A stretch of 64,000 nucleotides of DNA, taken from the NCBI GenBank assembly GCA_965243835.1, contig OZ251578.1, positions 3,111,415 through 3,175,414 of the forward strand, given 5' to 3'. The translations under genes and the position numbers were made by a program. How positions within the stretch are numbered: position 1 is the first letter of the stretch; every line of letters starts with the position of its first letter. Below the pieces are notes generated by a model. That model was not told where the DNA came from. It worked only from the letters and a program-made list of their open reading frames with translations, and ran no database searches. Below, piece by piece: positions 7,563 through 15,514 of the stretch. The stretch is from G965202665 sp965243835 (lineage in GTDB: Bacteria > Actinomycetota > Acidimicrobiia > Spongiisociales > Spongiisociaceae).

Positions 7563-8726
7563 ATGAGCGAGGTTTTTGCGGGGAACGTGTTGCACTTTGT
7601 CCGCTATCTGCGGGCCCGGGGGTTGGACGTGACCACCGCCACCGGGATCGACCTGCTAACCGCCGCCCGACTGTTGGGACTGGTGAACCACCGGGACGTT
7701 TACGCCGGGTTCCGGGCGTTGGCGGTCACCAACCCGGAGCATATTCCGGTATTCGATGAAGCTTTTCAACTCTTTTTCGGTCGGGCAGGTCGTCGCCGCA
7801 ACGCCGGGTCCTCCTCCCCGGCCGAGGCCGCCCCGGTCAAGGTTCCGGTGTTGGCGCCGGAGGGGGACGGGGAGGCGCGGGAAACCTCCGCCGGGGTGGA
7901 CCAGATGGGGGCCTCCTATCGCGAGCAGTTGCGCTCCCGTGATTTCGGCGATCTCACCCCCGACGAAATCGCCGAAGTGCGCCGTCTCATTTCGTGTATG
8001 GTGTGGCGTCCGGCTCAAGCGATGAGCCGCCGCCGGCGCCCCGACCGGAAAGGGAGCCGCCCTGATATGCGCCGCACCCTGCGTAGCGCCGTCGGCCAGC
8101 GGGGCGATTTGATCGAAATGAAGTTCACTTCCCCCAAGCCCCGTCGCCGCCCGCTGGTGATACTGGCCGACGTGAGCGGTTCCATGGAAAAATACGTGGA
8201 GATGTTGCTGTACTTCGCGCATGCCGCCCCCGGCCGAATGGGACGGGTGGAAACCTTTGTTTTTTCCACCCGCCTTACCCGCATCACCCACGAACTGCGC
8301 CGGCGCGACCCGGCCGCCGCCCTGCGCCTGGTGTCGGGCCGGGTGCACGACTGGTCGGGGGGCACCCGCATCGGGGAAGCCCTGGAAACCTACAACCGCC
8401 TCTGGAGCAGGCGGGTGGCCCGGGGCGGTCCGATCGGAATGATCATCAGCGACGGCTGGGACCGCGGCGACCCGCATCTGCTGGCCCGGGAGATGGCACG
8501 CTTCGCCCGTTCCGTGCACCGCACCGTGTGGTTGAACCCGCTGGCGGGCCGGGCCGGGTACTCGCCCGAAACCCGGGGGTTGCGTTCCGCCCTGCCCTAC
8601 GTGGACGACTTTTTGGCTTCCGCTTCCCTGTCCGACCTGACCGGGGTGGTGCGTTTGTTGGAGTCCATGCCCGCCCATCCCGGGAGCGCCGGGAGGCGGG
8701 CGGCGCCGGGCCGGGCCGCGGTATGA
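7563..8726 (+). CDS. CoxE-like VWA-domain protein
   Basis: 387 residues after AAAGGAGGG. An N-terminal helical region (1-85) is followed by a Pro/Glu-rich linker and then a VWA domain whose MIDAS residues are visible: DVSGS near residue 202, a Thr in the WSGGTRIGEAL segment and the Asp of MIISDGWDRGDP. CoxE-type proteins work with an AAA+ partner (CoxD) to mature the Mo-Cu site of CO dehydrogenase and related hydroxylases. The downstream xdhC and mocA-like genes support that setting. No CoxD ATPase or enzyme subunits are in the window, so the target enzyme is unknown. Confidence 0.88.
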   Translation: MSEVFAGNVLHFVRYLRARGLDVTTATGIDLLTAARLLGLVNHRDVYAGFRALAVTNPEHIPVFDEAFQLFFGRAGRRRNAGSSSPAEAAPVKVPVLAPEGDGEARETSAGVDQMGASYREQLRSRDFGDLTPDEIAEVRRLISCMVWRPAQAMSRRRRPDRKGSRPDMRRTLRSAVGQRGDLIEMKFTSPKPRRRPLVILADVSGSMEKYVEMLLYFAHAAPGRMGRVETFVFSTRLTRITHELRRRDPAAALRLVSGRVHDWSGGTRIGEALETYNRLWSRRVARGGPIGMIISDGWDRGDPHLLAREMARFARSVHRTVWLNPLAGRAGYSPETRGLRSALPYVDDFLASASLSDLTGVVRLLESMPAHPGSAGRRAAPGRAAV

Positions 8727-8778
8727 AAACCGGGAGCGTAAAATCACCTTGGGCCGCAAACCTATATAAGGAAGGGCG

Positions 8779-9087
8779 ATGAAGGATGCGCTAACCGTAT
8801 ACGACCGCTGGGTCGGCGAAGGCAAGCAGGTGGCGGTGGCCACGGTGGTGAAAGTGGCCGGTTCCGCCCCCCGCCCGGAGGGAGCCAAGTTCCTGGTTTC
8901 CTCGGCGGGCGACATGGAGGGCTCGGTGAGCGGCGGTTGCGTGGAAAACGATGTTTTCCTGCACGCCCGGCAGGTGTTGGAAACGGGCCGGCCCCGTTTG
9001 GTGACTTACGGCATCGCCGACGAGGAGGCTTTCGAGGTGGGGCTGGCTTGCGGCGGCACCATCGGGGTGTTCATAGAAAAATGGTAG
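8779..9087 (+). CDS. XdhC/CoxI-family protein, N-terminal domain as a separate gene
   Basis: 102 residues after GGAAGGGCG. It matches the XdhC_CoxI domain: VAVATVVKVAGSAPRPEGAKFLVSSAGDMEGSVSGGCVENDVF, followed by a second conserved Cys in GLACGGTIGVFIE. XdhC-type proteins bind the molybdenum cofactor and promote its sulfuration and insertion. In many bacteria this domain is fused to the Rossmann domain that is encoded here by the next gene. The coding regions overlap by 7 nt, so the two are probably made together as a two-subunit XdhC. Confidence 0.88.
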   Translation: MKDALTVYDRWVGEGKQVAVATVVKVAGSAPRPEGAKFLVSSAGDMEGSVSGGCVENDVFLHARQVLETGRPRLVTYGIADEEAFEVGLACGGTIGVFIEKW

Positions 9088-9875
9088 GGCAGGCTTCTCC
9101 GTTGGATGCGATCCGTTCCCTGATCGAGGCCGAACGTTTGGGGGCGGTGGTCACGGTGGTGGAAGGCCCCGACGCGGGTTGCAAGGCGACGCTGGACCGC
9201 ACCGAGGGGCTGATCGCCGGGACGTTGCCCTCCGATGTCTCCGGGGACGTGATCGCCGACGCCAACCAGTTGATGGACGGCGAACAGAACCGCACCCTGG
9301 TGTACGGCGACCGGCACGTGTATGTGGAAACGGTGGCCCCGCAACCCCATCTGCTCATTTTCGGCGCGGTGCACATCGCCCAGGAGTTGTGCGCCATCGC
9401 CCACAGCCTGGGTTTCCGGGTGACGGTCAGCGATGCCCGGGCCGCTTTCATCACCCCGCATCGTTTTCCGCAGGCGCATTCCCTGGCGGTGGGATGGCCG
9501 GAGGATATCGTCGGCCAACTGTTGATCGACGCCCGCACCTATGTGGTGTTGCTCAGCCACGACGCCCGCTTTGAAGATCCGGTGTTGCCGTTGGTGTTGG
9601 ACGGTCCGGCCAAATACATCGGGGTTATGGGCAGTCGGCGCACCCATCGCCGCCGGGTGGAGCGGCTGGCCCGGGCCGGTTTCTCCCCGGAGCAGACGGC
9701 CCGCATCCACGGTCCGGTCGGGTTGGACATCGGGGCCGAGCAACCGGGGGAGGTGGCGGTTTCCATACTGGCCGAAATGATCCAGGTTCGCTACGGGTCG
9801 GGAACCGGGGAGTCGCTGGTGGGGCGCTCCGGCCGCATCCACTTGCAACGCACCGCCGACGAAGGCGACGTGTGA
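9081..9875 (+). CDS. XdhC-family protein, C-terminal Rossmann domain
   Basis: 264 residues from the ATG at 9081 inside the end of the preceding gene. After about 85 residues comes the XdhC C-terminal Rossmann motif LLIFGAVHIAQELCAIAHSLGFRVTV, and later the family hallmark YIGVMGSRRTHRRR and GLDIGAEQPGEVAVSILAEM. It completes the XdhC maturation factor together with the 8779 gene. The stop overlaps the next start (GTGA). It is assigned to molybdenum-hydroxylase maturation by family and context; no enzyme gene is adjacent. Confidence 0.88.
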   Translation: MVGQASPLDAIRSLIEAERLGAVVTVVEGPDAGCKATLDRTEGLIAGTLPSDVSGDVIADANQLMDGEQNRTLVYGDRHVYVETVAPQPHLLIFGAVHIAQELCAIAHSLGFRVTVSDARAAFITPHRFPQAHSLAVGWPEDIVGQLLIDARTYVVLLSHDARFEDPVLPLVLDGPAKYIGVMGSRRTHRRRVERLARAGFSPEQTARIHGPVGLDIGAEQPGEVAVSILAEMIQVRYGSGTGESLVGRSGRIHLQRTADEGDV

Positions 9876-10549
9876 CCGGACCGGCGGGCTTCCCCCCCGC
9901 CGTCCCGCCCGCAGACCCCGCGCCCTCCTCCGATCCGGCCCCGTCCCGCACCGCGGCCCTGGTGCTGGCCGCGGGCGCTTCCCGCCGGTTGGGGGAACCC
10001 AAGCAACTGTTGGATTGGGAGGGGCGTCCCCTGTTGCAGTACGTGTTGGAGCAGGTGCGCGGCTTGGCTGATGTGGAGCCGGTGGCGGCGGTGCTGGGTT
10101 GCCGCCGGGAACGGATAATGGAACGGGTGGACCTGTCGGGGACGATGGTGGTGGAAAACCTGGATTGGAGGGAGGGGATGGCCTCCTCCCTGCGGGCGGG
10201 ACTGGACGCCTTGCTGGCCGACCCCTCCCTGGAACGTGCTTTTGTTTTTTTGGGCGACCAGCCGGACGCGCACCCGGCGGTGGCGGACCGGTTGCGGGAG
10301 GCACAGGACGCTTCCGGCAAACCGGCGGTCATTCCCCGTTACCGCTACGCCCGCGGGCATCCGGTGTTGATCGCCCGCGCCCTGTGGCCTCGCCTGATTT
10401 CCGGACTGGGCGGGGATCAGGGGGCGCGCAACCTGTTCGCCGTCCACCCGGAGTGGGTGGAGGAAGTCCATGTGCCCCGCGACCCGCCCGACGACATCGA
10501 CACCCCCGACGACCTGCGCCGGTTGCGCAACCGTTATCGGCCCGCCTAA
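9872..10549 (+). CDS. MocA-like molybdenum cofactor nucleotidyltransferase
   Basis: 225 residues with a GTG start overlapping the previous stop by 4 nt. After a Pro-rich N-terminus of about 25 residues the NTP-transferase signature LVLAAGASRRLGEPKQLLDWEGRPLLQYV appears, then FVFLGDQPD and the PVLIARALWPRL region typical of MocA-type enzymes, which attach CMP (or GMP in MobA) to molybdopterin. MCD is the cofactor form used by CO dehydrogenase and xanthine dehydrogenase families, so this fits with xdhC and the CoxE-like gene. Its 3' end overlaps the convergent restriction gene by 4 nt. Confidence 0.85.
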   Translation: MTGPAGFPPAVPPADPAPSSDPAPSRTAALVLAAGASRRLGEPKQLLDWEGRPLLQYVLEQVRGLADVEPVAAVLGCRRERIMERVDLSGTMVVENLDWREGMASSLRAGLDALLADPSLERAFVFLGDQPDAHPAVADRLREAQDASGKPAVIPRYRYARGHPVLIARALWPRLISGLGGDQGARNLFAVHPEWVEEVHVPRDPPDDIDTPDDLRRLRNRYRPA

Positions 10550-11211
10550 CGGGACAGGTCTATTTCCCGCACCCTCCAACGCGCTTTCTCGGCCAAGAGA
10601 CCGTAGCTGAGACGCACCCGAAAATCCTCCCCCAAAGTAGGCGCATCCCGCCCCGCCCGCCAAATAGTGTCTTCGGGAGTCGGGTTGTATATATTCTGCA
10701 GTTTGCCGTTGGGTATGCAGGCGATGACTATAGATTCCAGATTTCGGTTGCCTGCGGCGGTTTCACGGTAGAGAAACTTGGCGATAACCGTCACCACGTA
10801 AAAAACACGATCGCCTCGGCGTATTTCTTGTTCCAACTTTCCTCGTTCGTTTATGATGCGACCGGAGCGTTTCATCTTGACGGTCATGGAAGTTTGTGAC
10901 ATCTGGATGGTGGCCGTTCGGTTGCCGTTGACCTTTTCCGCTTTGGCGTCCAACATCAGGGCAACCGGGCGCGGTTCGGGCAGGAACACGTATACGGCTT
11001 TCTTGACGTCCACCTTTCCGTATAACCGCTCCTGCAATCCGGGCAACCCCATTGCCTCAATGGATTCCCGGGTGAGGTCTTCAGCGATATCTTGCGGAAG
11101 GTCAGTCTCCTCCGCAAAAATAGTCACGGCCTGTTTTCGGTAATCGGTCATCGCCTGGACGACCATGGAGAAAGCGGTCCGTTCCAGACGTTCCGCTTCG
11201 TCAAGCGTCAT
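10546..11211 (-). CDS. SfiI-like type II restriction endonuclease
   Basis: 221 residues. The layout follows SfiI as I recall it: an N-terminal helical part (VQAMTDYRKQAVTIFAEE...IAEDLTRESIE), a central catalytic strand with VALMLDAKAEKV (Asp and Lys of a PD-(D/E)xK-type site), a QMSQTSM segment, then FLYRET and a C-terminal block with IYNPTPEDTIWRAG and RWRVREI. SfiI is a tetramer that cuts GGCCNNNNNGGCC at two sites; whether this one keeps that specificity is inference. The gene overlaps the methyltransferase by 11 nt, so modification is translated first. The protein is about 45 residues shorter than SfiI. Confidence 0.82.
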   Translation of the reverse strand: MTLDEAERLERTAFSMVVQAMTDYRKQAVTIFAEETDLPQDIAEDLTRESIEAMGLPGLQERLYGKVDVKKAVYVFLPEPRPVALMLDAKAEKVNGNRTATIQMSQTSMTVKMKRSGRIINERGKLEQEIRRGDRVFYVVTVIAKFLYRETAAGNRNLESIVIACIPNGKLQNIYNPTPEDTIWRAGRDAPTLGEDFRVRLSYGLLAEKARWRVREIDLSR

Positions 11212-12208
11212 GGGTGCGCCTTTGGGCGACGGCGGTGCAACGCGGGTCGATGTCGATGCCTATCCATTGACGCCCCAACCGTTTGGCGACGGCGGTAGTG
11301 GTGCCCGTGCCCACAAAAGGATCAAGTACCACTCCGCCTTCGGGCGAGAATAGGCGGATAACCCGCTCGGCCAGTTCCTCAGGAAACTCGGCTTCATGCC
11401 GGTTGTTGCGATGAACGGATCTTATATTCCACACCCCGCGCGAACCCCACTCCGCCCACTCTTCGGAGCTCAGTCGGTTCCGATCGTATTCGGTTATGCC
11501 CGGCTTCCAGAAAACATAGATATGTTCAAACTCGTCCACGGCCCGGTAGGAGTTGGAGTGCCACCGGCTGTTCGCCCAGCATGGATCCTTATGCCAAATG
11601 CGCTGGTCGTATAGATAAAATCCCGCATCCTCAGACCACTCGGCCGCCAAACACCCGGTAAGCATTATCTTGGTTGATGGATTTTGTTTTCCTCCGCGAA
11701 CATTGTTGTTTTCCAGGCGACGCTGAATTGTCTGTTCGCTACATCCTAATATCCGGGCCAACTGATGGCGATTAGCTTGGGGATGTTGTTCTTGAACGGC
11801 TAATATGTCCTCTTTGGTTATTGATATTTTCTTACGCTGAAGGTTGTTGGCCTGATATTTAGGCATAGTAGGATCAGAAAAACATAGTATATCGCCTATA
11901 TTAATAGCCAAAAACCCCCCCGGTTTTATTATAGAATTATGACCTGTGATAACCTTTTTTATGAGGTTCTTCCACTCATCAAAAGTAAGATGTTTCTCAT
12001 AAGACTTGCCAACATAGTATGGAGGCGACCAGAAGCTGAGGTCAACGCTGCCGGGTGGCAGGTCCTTTAGCAACGCGCCTGCGTCACCGGTCAGAATTTG
12101 GTTGAATACCGAGCTCGCGCTATTTCCTCCCCCTTCGGGAGTAGCGGACACAGGGTTGTAAAACAGGGAGGAGGACCCGTGAGGATCGGTGATCGTCTGT
12201 TCCCGCAT
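11201..12208 (-). CDS. Site-specific DNA methyltransferase (N4-cytosine type) with internal HTH
   Basis: 335 residues from the ATG at 12208, which follows AAGGAG; a longer frame from 12268 would begin upstream of the probable promoter. The catalytic motif is FWSPPYYV (SPPY class, N4-cytosine or N6-adenine) near residue 63, and the SAM-binding motif DPFVGTGTTTAVAKRLGRQWIGIDID is at the C-terminus, the beta-class order. Between them a helix-turn-helix of about 40 residues (EDILAVQEQHPQANRHQLARIL) is inserted, which may serve recognition or autoregulation. Codon use is AT-richer than the neighbours. It should protect the sites cut by the overlapping SfiI-like enzyme. Confidence 0.88.
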   Translation of the reverse strand: MREQTITDPHGSSSLFYNPVSATPEGGGNSASSVFNQILTGDAGALLKDLPPGSVDLSFWSPPYYVGKSYEKHLTFDEWKNLIKKVITGHNSIIKPGGFLAINIGDILCFSDPTMPKYQANNLQRKKISITKEDILAVQEQHPQANRHQLARILGCSEQTIQRRLENNNVRGGKQNPSTKIMLTGCLAAEWSEDAGFYLYDQRIWHKDPCWANSRWHSNSYRAVDEFEHIYVFWKPGITEYDRNRLSSEEWAEWGSRGVWNIRSVHRNNRHEAEFPEELAERVIRLFSPEGGVVLDPFVGTGTTTAVAKRLGRQWIGIDIDPRCTAVAQRRTHDA

Positions 12209-12245
12209 TGTCGGCTCCTTAGGGCGGTGGGCTACGCTAGCGGTC

Positions 12246-12251
12246 AGTATA
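12246..12251 (-). promoter_or_regulatory. -10 hexamer for the SfiI-like methyltransferase/endonuclease unit
   Basis: Read on the minus strand, TATACT within GGGATTATACTGACC. A start site about 7 nt downstream would give a leader of about 31 nt with AAGGAG before the ATG at 12208. No clear -35. Confidence 0.4.
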
Positions 12252-12431
12252 ATCCCGTCCTGTGACATTTCTTGACGCCGGACGGCGAACGGGTCGGCAA
12301 GCGGCCGTCGGCGCAGGGCAGGTTGGGATTTGCCGTCGCACCGGCTTTGCCGCGTGCGGGGTTGCTAGAGTTTTCCTTCCAGCCCGGACCCGGACCGACA
12401 ATCAAGACAGCCAACGGGAGGTGGGGCGGAC

Positions 12432-12836
12432 ATGGCCGCCATTGACAATATCGCCAACTTGAGCAAGGCGCAGGCCCGCATTCTGCGCCAGCAGGGAATC
12501 CGCACCACCGGAATGTTTCTGCAGAAGGCGGGCGACCGCACCGGGCGCCGGCGCTTGGCCCGCGCCACCTCGTTGCAAGAATCCGACCTGCTGACTTGGG
12601 CGCACCGGGCCGACCTGTTGCGGCTCAAAGAACTGGGCCCCGTCTACGCGGAACTGCTGGGCCGTTCCGGGGTGCGCAAAATACGCGATTTGTCCCGCCG
12701 CGACCCGGAGGTTCTGCAGGCGAAGATGTCCCAGGTCAACGAGCGGGACCGCCTGGCCCGCCGCCTGCCCCCCGTGTCGGTGGTGGCCGGTTGGGTACGG
12801 GAGGCGGCCGCCACCGAACCGGTGGTGAAAAGCTGA
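12432..12836 (+). CDS. DUF4332-like helix-hairpin-helix protein
   Basis: 134 residues. It contains two consecutive helix-hairpin-helix-like units: LSKAQARILRQQGIRTTGMFLQKAG and LLRLKELGPVYAELLGRSGVRKIRDLSRRDPEVLQ, the second of which is the DUF4332 signature. Such domains resemble the DNA-binding HhH units of polymerases and RuvA, but the role of these free-standing proteins is not established. It stands alone between the restriction system and the aromatic amino acid genes, with GGGAGGTGGGGCGGAC just before the ATG. Confidence 0.75.
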   Translation: MAAIDNIANLSKAQARILRQQGIRTTGMFLQKAGDRTGRRRLARATSLQESDLLTWAHRADLLRLKELGPVYAELLGRSGVRKIRDLSRRDPEVLQAKMSQVNERDRLARRLPPVSVVAGWVREAAATEPVVKS

Positions 12837-12945
12837 CCCGCCCTCCGTTGGACCGGGCCGGCCGCGGGCGGGCGCCGCGCCCCTCCTTCCGCAATCGTTC
12901 TATCCTGTTGGCAACACTCAACCGGATCGGAAACTGGAGACAACG

Positions 12946-13959
12946 TTGATCATCGTGATGAAACCCGACGCCACGGATGCGGAGGTCAAGGTAGTAGTGG
13001 AACGCCTGGCCGGGATCGGTTCGGAGGCGCATGTGTCCACCGGCCAGTTCCGGACGGTGATCGGGGCCATCGGCGATCGGGATCTGATCCGGGAGATTCC
13101 GTGGGAGGCGGTGGAGGGGGTGGAGCGGGCGGTGCCGGTTCTCAAGCCCTACAAGTTCGTTTCCCGCGAGTTCCAACCGGCCGACACGGTGATCAAGGTA
13201 CGCAACGCGCAGATCGGCGGGGGGGTGTTCGCGCCCATCGCCGGACCGTGCGCGGTGGAAAGCCGCGACCAGCTGTTCCGCACCGCCGAAGCGGTGCGCA
13301 ACGCCGGGGCCACCATTCTGCGGGGGGACGCCTTCAAACCCCGCACCAGCCCCTATTCGTTCCAAGGTTTGGGCGAAGAGGGACTGCAGTTGCTAGCCGA
13401 AGCCCGAGAAGAGTTCGACATGCCGTTCGTGGCCGAGGTGCTCGACCCCCGCGACGTGGAAATGATCGCCGGATACGCCGATATTCTGCGCATCGGAACC
13501 CGCAACATGGCCAACTTCACCCTGCTGTCGGAGGTGGGACGGGTGCACCGCCCGGTATCGCTGAAACGCGGTTTCACCGCCACCCTGGACGAGTGGTTGA
13601 ACGCCGCCGAATACATCTACAAGGAGGGCAACCACGAGGTGATAATGGTGGAGCGGGGGATACGGACTTTTGAGCACGCCACCCGCAACACGTTGGATAT
13701 TTCGGCGGTGCCCGCCCTGAAAACCATGTCGCATTTGCCGGTGCTGATCGACCCCTCCCATTCCTCCGGCGTCCGTCATCTGGTGACCCCGCTGGCCCGG
13801 GCGGCGATCGCGGTGGGGGCGGACGGGTTCATAGTGGACGTCCATCCCGCTCCGGACACCGCCTTGGTGGACGGCGCCCAGGCCTTGTTGCCCTCGGAGT
13901 TCGCCGAGTTGATGGAGCAGATGCGGGCCTTGGCGGACGCGCTGTCGGTGACCATCTGA
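12946..13959 (+). CDS. aroF: 3-deoxy-7-phosphoheptulonate synthase, type I-beta
   Basis: 337 residues from a TTG start; GGAGA lies 7 nt upstream. Residues 1-70 form the N-terminal ferredoxin/ACT-like regulatory domain (MIIVMKPDATDAEVKVVVERL). The TIM barrel follows with IAGPCAVES, the substrate-binding RGDAFKPRTSPYSFQG, PFVAEVLDPRD, RNMANFTLLSEVG and the metal-binding DPSHSSG and VDVHPAP. This is the Bacillus/Thermotoga-type DAHP synthase, the first step of the shikimate pathway. tyrA follows after 4 nt, so the two form an aromatic amino acid operon. Confidence 0.96.
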   Translation: MIIVMKPDATDAEVKVVVERLAGIGSEAHVSTGQFRTVIGAIGDRDLIREIPWEAVEGVERAVPVLKPYKFVSREFQPADTVIKVRNAQIGGGVFAPIAGPCAVESRDQLFRTAEAVRNAGATILRGDAFKPRTSPYSFQGLGEEGLQLLAEAREEFDMPFVAEVLDPRDVEMIAGYADILRIGTRNMANFTLLSEVGRVHRPVSLKRGFTATLDEWLNAAEYIYKEGNHEVIMVERGIRTFEHATRNTLDISAVPALKTMSHLPVLIDPSHSSGVRHLVTPLARAAIAVGADGFIVDVHPAPDTALVDGAQALLPSEFAELMEQMRALADALSVTI

Positions 13960-13963
13960 CCGA

Positions 13964-14980
13964 ATGGGTCATATCGCCATTCTCGGAACCGGCCTAATCG
14001 GGACTTCGCTGGGAATCGCCCTGCGGAGCAACGGGAGGGAAGTGCGGGGATGGGATCCGGACCGGGAGACGGCGGAGCGGTCCGCCCGCCGCGAGGCCTT
14101 GGACCGGGTGTGCCGGGACTACGACCAGGCCGCCGGCGAAGCGGAGACGGTGGTGCTGGCCGGGCCCTTGCGGGCCACGGTGGAAATCCTGGGGGAGTTG
14201 CGCACCGGAGGGTTGGTGACCGATGTGGCCGGGGTGAAAACCCCGGTGGTGCGGGCCCGTCCCCCGGGGATGCGATTGGTGGCCGGCCACCCCATGGCGG
14301 GCCGGGAACGCTCCGGTCCGGAGGCGGCCACCCCCGCCCTGTTTCGGGGATCGGCCTGGATATTGTGCACGGACGGGGCGGAGCCGGAGGATTTGGAGAA
14401 AGCGGCCGGGATGGCGGAGTCGGTGGGGGCCGTTCCGACGACGATGACGGCCGCCGAGCATGACCGGGTGGTGGCGGGGATTTCCCATTTGCCGCAGATG
14501 CTGGCCGCCGCCCTGGTCAACTGGGCGGCGCGGGATGCGGGGGCGATGCGGCTGGCCTCCGGTTCTTTTCGGGATCTGACCCGGGTGGCCGACTCGGAAT
14601 CGGACTGGTGGCCGGAGGTGCTGGCCGCCAACGCCGCTTACCTGGAGGAGGCCATCGACGGCCTGACCGCCGCCCTGCGGGCTATGCGGGAGGAGGCCTC
14701 CGCCGACCCGTCCGCGTTGGCCGCCCGGTTCGAAACGGCCCGGGAACGGCGCCGGGGGATGGCCCCCCCTGGAGCGCGGGTGGGGGTGGTGCTGGCCGAC
14801 CAGCCGGGGGAGGTGGCCCGGGTGGGACGGGCCTTGGAGCGGAGCCGGGCGGATGTGCGGGATTTGCAATTGCGGCACGCCCTGCACGGCGGCGGGGGGG
14901 TGCTGGCCATTTCGGTGCGGGACGAGGAAGCGGAGGACTTGCGCGACGCCCTAGCCGAAGAAGGTTTCACCCTGGAATAA
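13964..14980 (+). CDS. tyrA: Prephenate dehydrogenase
   Basis: 338 residues. The NAD(P)-binding motif is at the N-terminus (IAILGTGLIGTSLGIALRSNG), followed by the prephenate-binding region LVAGHPMAGRERSGPEAA and the helical dimerisation domain with HDRVVAGISHLPQMLAAALV. The last 75 residues (GVVLADQPGEVARVGRALERSRADVRDLQ) look like an ACT domain, which suggests feedback by tyrosine. It converts prephenate to 4-hydroxyphenylpyruvate. It lies 4 nt after the DAHP synthase gene and before argR on the same strand. Confidence 0.93.
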   Translation: MGHIAILGTGLIGTSLGIALRSNGREVRGWDPDRETAERSARREALDRVCRDYDQAAGEAETVVLAGPLRATVEILGELRTGGLVTDVAGVKTPVVRARPPGMRLVAGHPMAGRERSGPEAATPALFRGSAWILCTDGAEPEDLEKAAGMAESVGAVPTTMTAAEHDRVVAGISHLPQMLAAALVNWAARDAGAMRLASGSFRDLTRVADSESDWWPEVLAANAAYLEEAIDGLTAALRAMREEASADPSALAARFETARERRRGMAPPGARVGVVLADQPGEVARVGRALERSRADVRDLQLRHALHGGGGVLAISVRDEEAEDLRDALAEEGFTLE

Positions 14981-15013
14981 CGGCCCCGACCCGGGCGAAG
15001 GCCCTGCCGACTA

Positions 15014-15043
15014 TTTGCATTATTATTCAGGATAATGCATAAT
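15014..15043 (+). promoter_or_regulatory. argR promoter overlapped by an ARG-box-like operator
   Basis: TTGCAT (15015-15020) and CATAAT (15038-15043) are separated by 17 nt. TGCATTATTATTCA (15016-15029) fits the ARG box pattern TGAAT-wwww-ATTCA with one change, and TGCATTAT at 15016-15023 is inverted as ATAATGCA at 15032-15039. The operator therefore covers the whole promoter, as expected for ArgR autorepression of the arg operon. Confidence 0.7.
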
Positions 15044-15049
15044 ATAACT

Positions 15050-15514
15050 ATGTCGGGGATGTGGGCCCGCCGCCGGGCGGTACGGGCCATTTTGGCCCAA
15101 GAGGCCGTTTTCACCCATCGGGATATGGTTCCGTTGCTGGCCGAGCGCGGCCATGCCGTGACCCAGGCCACCGTTTCCCGGGACCTGCGGGCCGTCGGAG
15201 CGGTGAAGACCGTCGCCGGGGAAGGAAGAGCCCGGTATGCGTTGCCCGACCCGGAGACGACGGACGCTCCCCGCATTTCCCCCGGCCGGGTTTTGGGCGA
15301 GTACGCCGAAACCATCCGGTGCAGCGGTAATCTGGTAGTGGTGACCACCCCGCCCGGAGCCGCCCATGTGGTGGCCCGGTCCATCGACGCCGCCGGATTG
15401 CCGGGGGTGCTGGGGACGGTGGCCGGAGACGACACCACCCTGGTGGTGGCCGAAGAACGGACGGGCGGGCGGGCGGTGGCCGACCTGCTGGAGAAACTGG
15501 GAGCGGAACTATGA
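15050..15514 (+). CDS. argR: Arginine repressor
   Basis: 154 residues from the ATG at 15050, exactly six bases after the -10 hexamer and without a Shine-Dalgarno, so probably a leaderless mRNA; ATGs at 15035 (inside the operator) and 15059 are less likely or equivalent. The N-terminal winged helix (RRRAVRAILAQEAVFTHRDMVPLLAERGHAVTQATVSRDLRAVG) carries the ATVSRDLR recognition helix. The C-terminal part (residues 80-150) has the oligomerisation and arginine-binding TTPPGAAHVVARSID and GTVAGDDTTLVVA motifs. It represses arginine biosynthesis when arginine is high. Its stop overlaps argG by 4 nt. Confidence 0.95.
   Translation: MSGMWARRRAVRAILAQEAVFTHRDMVPLLAERGHAVTQATVSRDLRAVGAVKTVAGEGRARYALPDPETTDAPRISPGRVLGEYAETIRCSGNLVVVTTPPGAAHVVARSIDAAGLPGVLGTVAGDDTTLVVAEERTGGRAVADLLEKLGAEL

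Noticed and set aside
13211..13217. Seven-G run inside the DAHP synthase gene as a contingency locus
   Set aside because: Runs of this length are common in this GC-rich coding DNA, and the frame is intact in an essential biosynthetic gene.
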